Of a stretch of 10,873 bases of DNA, positions 6,610-10,873 are shown piece after piece. The stretch comes from Bifidobacteriaceae bacterium (GTDB lineage: Bacteria; Actinomycetota; Actinomycetes; Actinomycetales; WQXJ01), in NCBI GenBank assembly GCA_031278675.1, contig JAITJY010000339.1:1-10873 (forward strand), given 5' to 3'. Both the position numbers and the translations under genes were made by a program. Within the stretch, counting starts at the first letter, position 1, and each line of letters starts with the position of its first letter. The notes under the pieces were generated by a model. The model was not told where the DNA came from and did not search any database. It saw only the letters and a list, made by a program, of their open reading frames with translations.

Positions 6610-6864
6610 TTACGTTCCGCCCGGCTGCGCCGCGCCCCGCGCGGGGATGAATCTCGCGGCGGCGTTTTCACCCGCTAGGACGGGAATCCTCCTACTTGAG
6701 AATGAGTCGATCCCGCCTCCCCCGGTGCCGCACGCCCCAGGCCGGGTGGAGCAGGCGGCCTAGTGGGCGCTCCAGCGAGGTTCGGGGCGAAGCGCCCCGG
6801 CGTGCCCTTGGCGGCGCCGTCGGCTTGCGGGTTTACCGTATGGGAGCATTTTCCCCTGTCCGTT

Positions 6865-6894
6865 TTGATCTAACGAATGATATTGATGTATTGT
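6865..6894 (+). promoter_or_regulatory. Candidate promoter for the secretion operon
   Basis: TTGATC (6865-6870) resembles a -35 box and TATTGT (6889-6894) a -10 box, with an 18-base spacer. The surrounding 35 bases are the most AT-rich stretch of the intergenic region. A start near 6901 would give a leader of about 180 nucleotides. The match to consensus is only moderate. Confidence 0.3.
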
Positions 6895-6906
6895 CTTGCG
6901 CTAAGT

Positions 6907-6997
6907 GGGTCGCGGCGAGCCAGAAGTCTTCCCTAGTCTTGCCAAGCAATACTCCTACGAGGTCGGCGAACGCCGGAGCTTCGCTGGTTCGCGACCC
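6907..6997 (+). promoter_or_regulatory. Structured 5' leader element
   Basis: The left arm 6907-6923 (GGGTCGCG, then AGCCAG) pairs with the right arm 6984-6997 (CTGGTT, then CGCGACCC), giving 14 base pairs with one wobble and a 3-base bulge. Directly inside lies a second hairpin at about 6958-6983 with the core CGGCG-AA-CGCCG. A direct repeat CCAAGCAATA occurs at 6942-6951 and 6996-7005. I do not recognise a known riboswitch. The layout suggests a folded leader upstream of the 7084 gene. Confidence 0.35.
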
Positions 6998-7059
6998 AAG
7001 CAATAACCGAACAAGGCTCCAGTGCATTTCTAACTCACACCAGCTTTAGCTACCCGACA

Positions 7060-7074
7060 TCCCCGTAGGGGAGG
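7060..7074 (+). promoter_or_regulatory. Shine-Dalgarno site with overlapping hairpin
   Basis: The ribosome site GGGGAGG (7068-7074) lies nine bases before the ATG at 7084 and fixes that start. The bases TCCCC (7060-7064) can pair with GGGGA (7068-7072) across a GTA loop, covering most of the site. This could limit translation of the first gene of the operon unless the hairpin is opened. Confidence 0.5.
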
Positions 7075-7083
7075 CGATTTGTA

Positions 7084-8991
7084 ATGAGGTCCCGCGCCAC
7101 AGCAGGCCTCGCCTCGCTGGCAGGCTTAGCTTTGCTCGCCGTTTTTGCGGTTGCGCCGGGGGCGTCTGAAGCCAATACCCGCGCCGTGGATGTCGGTACC
7201 GCCTCAGCTCCGGACCAGAAGATCGTGGTCAATGTGCAAGAGCCTTTGACAAGCACAGCGGGCGCGGCCGGGATAATGGAGCTGGACACGGAGAGTAGCG
7301 ACGGTTGGACTGGTGTGGATTGGTTCCATCTCACGGGTGTGCCATGCTCCTTCCCGCGTCAACCAACCAAAGCTGAAAAAGACGACCCAAGCACCCAGGC
7401 CTTCAGCTTCTGTGCGGACAACTATCTAGGCGGGGTGGCGGAAGCCCGCAAACCGGGATCGCTGCGGGCGTTGACCTGGAACAACTTGGCGACCGTCGCG
7501 GAGCCCAAGGTTTCCGACTACACGGGTGTCTACCAGGTGGATGGTCTGCCGGTTTACATGAGGCTGCACGTCGCCGACGCAACGACGGCGTGGACCAATG
7601 GTGACATGATCGGTGGTTCCGGGAACTCTGCGTCTCCGGGGAAAGCTGCTTCGAATAGCAACGGCGACTATTACACCCAGCTAGGCCTCGCTGCGGCCGG
7701 TATCTCGACAGGTGTAACGCTGGGCGGAGCTTTTTACCTGCCATCTGCTTCCGGGCTGGCTCCTAACAAAACCGCCAAGCGCGACGCGGACGAACACGCC
7801 GGGTTCGAATTGATCGCCGACGGCCAGCCCCTGGGTCAGACCGGCGACCGGACCTTACGGTTCATCGCCGGCGCTTACGGCGCGCGGGCCTCGGTCACCA
7901 TAACCACTAGTGCGATCGGCTCCGGATCAGACCCAGATCCGCTGCCGGTTCCCCTTTACCCGGCAACCATCACAGCGGGCAGTGCCGGCAGCCCTGATGA
8001 GCGCTTGACCCAGCTTTACACGGTCATCATTCCGGCGGGGGTGACGGTGCACATCCGCTTCGAGATTGAAGAGGTCTACCTGGAATCAGGTCACGTGATG
8101 CTGGCGGCCGCCAACCTCGCAGAAGGCGCCGACTATGACGACGAGGGAGTCGACCACGAGCACCTAACCTATTGGCAGGGGTGCTCAGACACGCCCTGGC
8201 TTCAGTTGCTGACCTACCCGAGCACCTCGGACGATATGGCTATCGCCCCTTATTTTCAGCAGTTCCAATTGCGGGCCGCCTATAACGCCTACGTGGCCGC
8301 TGGATCGCCGCAATACGGTGACGTGGTGGAGCGGCTGAGGGCCGCGTTCTGCGAGGCCTTTTGGTGGAGCGACACCTACAAAGACGGTAACGTGCCGTCG
8401 CACCTGAAACAAAACGGCTACGGCATGGACAACACCCCGGCGCCACCGGTGAGCGAGACCGACGAACTGACTAGGGGTGCTATCACACAGCCCATGGCAG
8501 AGATGGCGAAACGGGCGTTCGTCTGCGAGAATACCCCTGCCACGGTCTCGGTCACCCTGCATACGAACGAACCAGCCGTAAACATGATTCCGCCGGACCA
8601 ACTCCTCAACGAGACGGCGGCGGACTGCACGGAAATCCAGGCGGGTGACCGCCTGGATTCAGGAACCACGGTTTATTGGCTTTACACCATCACCAACGTC
8701 GCCTACTTCGGGTACGTCTACGCTGAGGACGACCCAGCCTACAGTCAGTTGGAAACACCAATCACGGTGACTGACGACCTGGGCGGCGGCGGACAAACGG
8801 ACACCTGCCAAGCGGCGTTTTGGACCTATCCAGCAGTTGAGGATGTATCCACCCCACCTCTTCCCAGCTACATCTCCGGCTACAATGCCTCCAACTACGC
8901 GATCGCTCCACCAGGCACGCCGGCCGGCACCGCAAACACCCACTTCCGGATTAATCAGCGGTCTTGTGTCATCGAGGGGACGGTGCAGTGA
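7084..8991 (+). CDS. Secreted protein of unknown function, Cys-rich
   Basis: This 635-residue protein has a classical Sec signal peptide: a basic start (MRSR), a hydrophobic stretch at about 7-25 and a likely cleavage after SEA at residue 30. The mature part is acidic, rich in Thr, Gly and aromatic residues, and contains eight cysteines (the first at 88 and 110), an even number that suits disulfides outside the cell. I see no LPXTG motif, no C-terminal membrane anchor and no recognisable catalytic motif. It is therefore either released or held by another protein. It is the first gene of a rightward operon and overlaps the next gene by 4 bp. I do not recognise the family. Its partners carry alternate export signals, so it may belong to a surface or extracellular assembly, but that is inferred from context. 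Confidence 0.85.
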   Translation: MRSRATAGLASLAGLALLAVFAVAPGASEANTRAVDVGTASAPDQKIVVNVQEPLTSTAGAAGIMELDTESSDGWTGVDWFHLTGVPCSFPRQPTKAEKDDPSTQAFSFCADNYLGGVAEARKPGSLRALTWNNLATVAEPKVSDYTGVYQVDGLPVYMRLHVADATTAWTNGDMIGGSGNSASPGKAASNSNGDYYTQLGLAAAGISTGVTLGGAFYLPSASGLAPNKTAKRDADEHAGFELIADGQPLGQTGDRTLRFIAGAYGARASVTITTSAIGSGSDPDPLPVPLYPATITAGSAGSPDERLTQLYTVIIPAGVTVHIRFEIEEVYLESGHVMLAAANLAEGADYDDEGVDHEHLTYWQGCSDTPWLQLLTYPSTSDDMAIAPYFQQFQLRAAYNAYVAAGSPQYGDVVERLRAAFCEAFWWSDTYKDGNVPSHLKQNGYGMDNTPAPPVSETDELTRGAITQPMAEMAKRAFVCENTPATVSVTLHTNEPAVNMIPPDQLLNETAADCTEIQAGDRLDSGTTVYWLYTITNVAYFGYVYAEDDPAYSQLETPITVTDDLGGGGQTDTCQAAFWTYPAVEDVSTPPLPSYISGYNASNYAIAPPGTPAGTANTHFRINQRSCVIEGTVQ

Positions 8992-10139
8992 GGGTGGCAC
9001 CGCGTCGCGAGGCGTTGGAGCCTGCGCACCCCAACCCCACCTTGGCGGAGCTGAGTTGGGTCGGGGTGCGCCGCGCGGCGCGCGCGGCGCACTGCGGACT
9101 CAGCCGGCTCGCATCGCTTCACCAGGGCCGGACCGGAGCCCCGCCATCCCGGCCATCCGGGCCGCCCCCACCACGGCACTCCGCGCCGATCCGGCCCCAG
9201 GGCGGCAGCGGGCGCGCCCCCGCCCCGAGACAGCAAAACTCGACTCATCTGCAACAAGAAGCATCCCAGAGCCGGTCAGCGGCGGGTCGCCGCGCCATCT
9301 GGGTGGCAGGCACAGCCGGGCTGATGGTGGCTATCTTGGCCCCGGTGTGGGCTCTGCTCGGCGGCAATGGCTCGACCTACGCACTGTGGCGTGATTCGAA
9401 GGAGATCGCAGGCCAAGTCATTTCCGCCGGCAACCTGGACATCTCGAACGACAACTGGTCGTGGGCGCAGGAGGCGCTGATCGTAGCGCCAACGCTGGCC
9501 CAAGGCGGCGTGGTCCCCGTTGCCCAGGCTCAGCAGGGCACCTGCCTCACCCCGACCGGGGCGGGTACAGCCTGCGCCGACACATCACTGCCGCTCAACC
9601 AGTTCGTGGCCATGCCCGGCGACAAGATCCGCATCGAAGGCGTCTTCGAGACCAATCTCGCCGGGGACAATGCGGCGGCACGCCTGCAAGTGACCTGGCA
9701 AACCCCCCAGGGCACCACACTCATCCAGTTGGGCCAGGGCACCTACAACCTGGCGGCATGGGTCCCGGACACAAACCTACCCGACGGCGGCACCTGGCAG
9801 ACGCTGCGCGGAGACCCAACAACCGACTCGTTGGACGTGGGCGATGAAATCACCATAGTCACCGTCACCCAGGCAGCAGACGCGGGGGCGGGCAAAATTG
9901 GCGGCCCGGACGCCGTGACGCTGCCGAAAGGCATCCACCTGCCCGGCACGGTAAAGTTCAAAATCACCCTCCTTGTCGATGTCGAACAGGGCGGCGCCAG
10001 GCCCTATCCCTACGAATGGATCGACCCGGACACTTACAACAACCAGGGCTTCGGTACCGGGAAGTATCAATTCCCCGACCTGACCATCACTCTTGACCAA
10101 ATCCGCGTCGGCGAGGGCTTCGGGGTGAACGCACCATGA
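8988..10139 (+). CDS. Alternate (SipW-type) signal exported protein
   Basis: I start this gene at the GTG at 8988, whose GTGA overlaps the upstream stop, with GAGGGGA seven bases before it. This gives 383 residues. A single membrane segment lies at 103-125, followed by STYALWRDSKEI then ISAGNLDI (129-152). This matches the alternate signal described for SipW-dependent exported proteins of actinobacteria (TY.LWSDS, then a G-N-L-D motif), which are cut by a dedicated signal peptidase. The body has two nearby cysteines (after QQGT) and a beta-rich region containing MPGDKIRIEG and AGDNAAA, typical of that family. The cytoplasmic N-terminus is unusual: about 100 residues rich in Pro, Arg and Ala, far longer than expected for such a signal, and partly encoded by an inverted repeat. 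GTG at 9066 is an alternative start. Confidence 0.85.
   Translation: MRVAPRREALEPAHPNPTLAELSWVGVRRAARAAHCGLSRLASLHQGRTGAPPSRPSGPPPPRHSAPIRPQGGSGRAPAPRQQNSTHLQQEASQSRSAAGRRAIWVAGTAGLMVAILAPVWALLGGNGSTYALWRDSKEIAGQVISAGNLDISNDNWSWAQEALIVAPTLAQGGVVPVAQAQQGTCLTPTGAGTACADTSLPLNQFVAMPGDKIRIEGVFETNLAGDNAAARLQVTWQTPQGTTLIQLGQGTYNLAAWVPDTNLPDGGTWQTLRGDPTTDSLDVGDEITIVTVTQAADAGAGKIGGPDAVTLPKGIHLPGTVKFKITLLVDVEQGGARPYPYEWIDPDTYNNQGFGTGKYQFPDLTITLDQIRVGEGFGVNAP
9024..9071. repeat. Inverted repeat within N-terminal coding region, family B-like
   Basis: GCGCACCCCAACCC (9024-9037) and GGGTCGGGGTGCGC (9058-9071) are complementary at 13 of 14 positions around a 20-base loop. Both arms resemble parts of the family B core between permease 1 and the kinase: GCGC(N)CCCCAACCC and GGGTCGG(R)G(Y)GC occur in both places. 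It encodes part of the Pro/Arg/Ala-rich N-terminus of the alternate-signal protein. A CG-dense stretch (9070-9091) follows immediately. Confidence 0.55.
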
Positions 10140-10873
10140 CCGCCAAAGGACGCAGCGGAGCCCAACTGCCGCCGCGGCACGCCACCTTGGGGCAGCGGGG
10201 TGCGGGGGTGAATGGACGGCATCGTCGGTGGGGTGGGCAGCGTGTGCTGGTTGTGGCCGGTGTTGTCGGTTTGGCGCTGGCGCTGGGGCTGCCGGCCGCC
10301 CAAGCCCTGTGGTGGGATGCCGTCTCCGTGACCCCGGAGATTCGCTACGGGGTGGTCGGCTTCGCGGCAGACCGGACTGATTTGCAGACAGCGTTCACCG
10401 CCTCTTGCTCCGGCACCAGCGTGCCCTACTCCTGTGAGGATTCGACCAGTGACCGGTACGGGATCGCGGACAGCGTCAGCGAAGGCGCCACGTTGTCAGA
10501 CCGTTTGACTAGCGCCGATGCCGTCGCGCTGGCCGGCGGGTCCCCTTCTGTTAGCAGCCCCAACTATTTGTATATCCCGTATACGGTGACCTCGATTGCC
10601 GCCGGCAACTCTCGTCTGGAGTACGAGGCCACCCTGTCGGGCGCGAGTTCCGGGAGCGGGCAGCCAGCGCTGACGGGGGTCACCGCCCGCTCTACCGCAG
10701 CGCTGGTGCTGCTGGAGGGAACCCAGACCTGCGCGGCCGGCGGGTTCGATCCGGATCTTCCAGGTGTCACGAAGGCCACCTGGAATCCTGCTACGGCTAC
10801 CGCGACCGAGGTAACCATTGAGGGTGTCCCATTCCCGGAGGCCACCGACCGCCAGACACAAAATTGGTGCCTG
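10136..10873 (+). CDS. Predicted exported protein, alternate-signal-like, partial
   Basis: The frame opens with an ATG whose ATGA overlaps the previous stop and stays open to the right edge (246 codons), so the C-terminus is missing. GGGGTGA lies seven bases upstream of the start. A basic tail of about 35 residues (including GRHRRWGGQR) is followed by a hydrophobic segment at 37-56 and then AQALWWDAVSV, with GVVGF about ten residues later. This resembles the A-LW-D pattern of its upstream neighbour but is less close to the SipW-type consensus, and a standard signal peptidase cut after PAAQA is also possible. Four cysteines are visible, two at 91 and 100. The beta-rich, Ser/Thr/Ala-rich body suggests an extracellular structural protein. 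It probably works with the two upstream products, since all three genes overlap. Confidence 0.8.
   Translation, partial: MTAKGRSGAQLPPRHATLGQRGAGVNGRHRRWGGQRVLVVAGVVGLALALGLPAAQALWWDAVSVTPEIRYGVVGFAADRTDLQTAFTASCSGTSVPYSCEDSTSDRYGIADSVSEGATLSDRLTSADAVALAGGSPSVSSPNYLYIPYTVTSIAAGNSRLEYEATLSGASSGSGQPALTGVTARSTAALVLLEGTQTCAAGGFDPDLPGVTKATWNPATATATEVTIEGVPFPEATDRQTQNWCL

Larger units (their letters stand above)
6564..7083. other. Divergent intergenic region between exporter and secretion operons
   Basis: These 520 bp separate two outward-facing operons and must hold both promoters. On the exporter side are a 23 bp inverted repeat (6587-6609) and a perfect 12 bp palindrome CCCCGCGCGGGG (6635-6646). 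In the middle is a hairpin CGGGGCG-AAG-CGCCCCG (6783-6799). On the secretion-operon side are an AT-rich promoter-like patch (6860-6895), a structured leader and a Shine-Dalgarno hairpin. Short open frames here lack ribosome sites or domains and I do not call them genes. Confidence 0.65.

Noticed and set aside
6564..6671. N-terminal extension of the ATPase from a GTG at 6671
   Set aside because: The added 36 residues are basic low-complexity sequence. An in-frame stop lies just upstream of the GTG, no ribosome site lies at suitable spacing, and family members normally begin at the MIRIEGLTKRFG segment.
6696..7049. Possible 117-residue gene in the divergent intergenic region
   Set aside because: It has no ribosome site, the composition changes abruptly along its length, and it covers the predicted promoter and structured leader of the 7084 gene.

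Overview
The window comes from a high-GC Gram-positive genome, most likely an actinomycete. The evidence is strong GC bias at third codon positions, GTG starts beside ATG starts, DesK/NarL-type signalling proteins and actinobacterial-style alternate-signal exported proteins. I cannot name the genus. No tRNA, rRNA, CRISPR array or transposase is visible.

Layout. (1) Positions 1-547, minus strand: the N-terminal part of a metallo-beta-lactamase-fold hydrolase that runs off the left edge. (2) Positions 548-915: a GC-rich spacer with two copies of a 46 bp hairpin-forming repeat, ending 5 bp from the next stop codon. (3) Positions 916-6563, minus strand, read right to left: an ABC-2 exporter ATPase, a permease overlapping it by 4 bp, a 443 bp gap full of inverted repeats, a second paralogous permease, a repeat-rich gap, a HisKA_3 histidine kinase and an abutting LuxR-type response regulator. 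This looks like a stimulus-responsive exporter with its own two-component system, an arrangement known for antibiotic or lantibiotic resistance and envelope-stress exporters. (4) Positions 6564-7083: a divergent intergenic region with an AT-rich promoter-like patch, a predicted structured leader and a hairpin over the Shine-Dalgarno sequence of the rightward operon. (5) Positions 7084-10873, plus strand: three secreted or membrane-anchored proteins joined by 4 bp GTGA and ATGA overlaps. The first has an ordinary Sec signal peptide and eight cysteines. The second carries the alternate (SipW-type) export signature TYALWRDS...ISAGNLDI. The third has a similar but weaker N-terminal layout and runs off the right edge.

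The most unusual aspect is the behaviour of the repeats. A 66 bp dispersed repeat lies non-coding beside the response regulator gene and also in frame, without a stop, inside the N-terminal tail of permease 2. A second G-rich family forms an array between permease 1 and the kinase, and a related inverted repeat lies in the unusually long cytoplasmic N-terminus of the alternate-signal protein. The kinase also has a 12 bp tandem repeat encoding an R-E-P-L tail. Small repeats therefore appear to have entered the poorly constrained N-termini of several membrane proteins here. A second lead is the three-gene secretion operon, which probably builds a surface or extracellular structure and may be followed by a dedicated signal peptidase outside the window.
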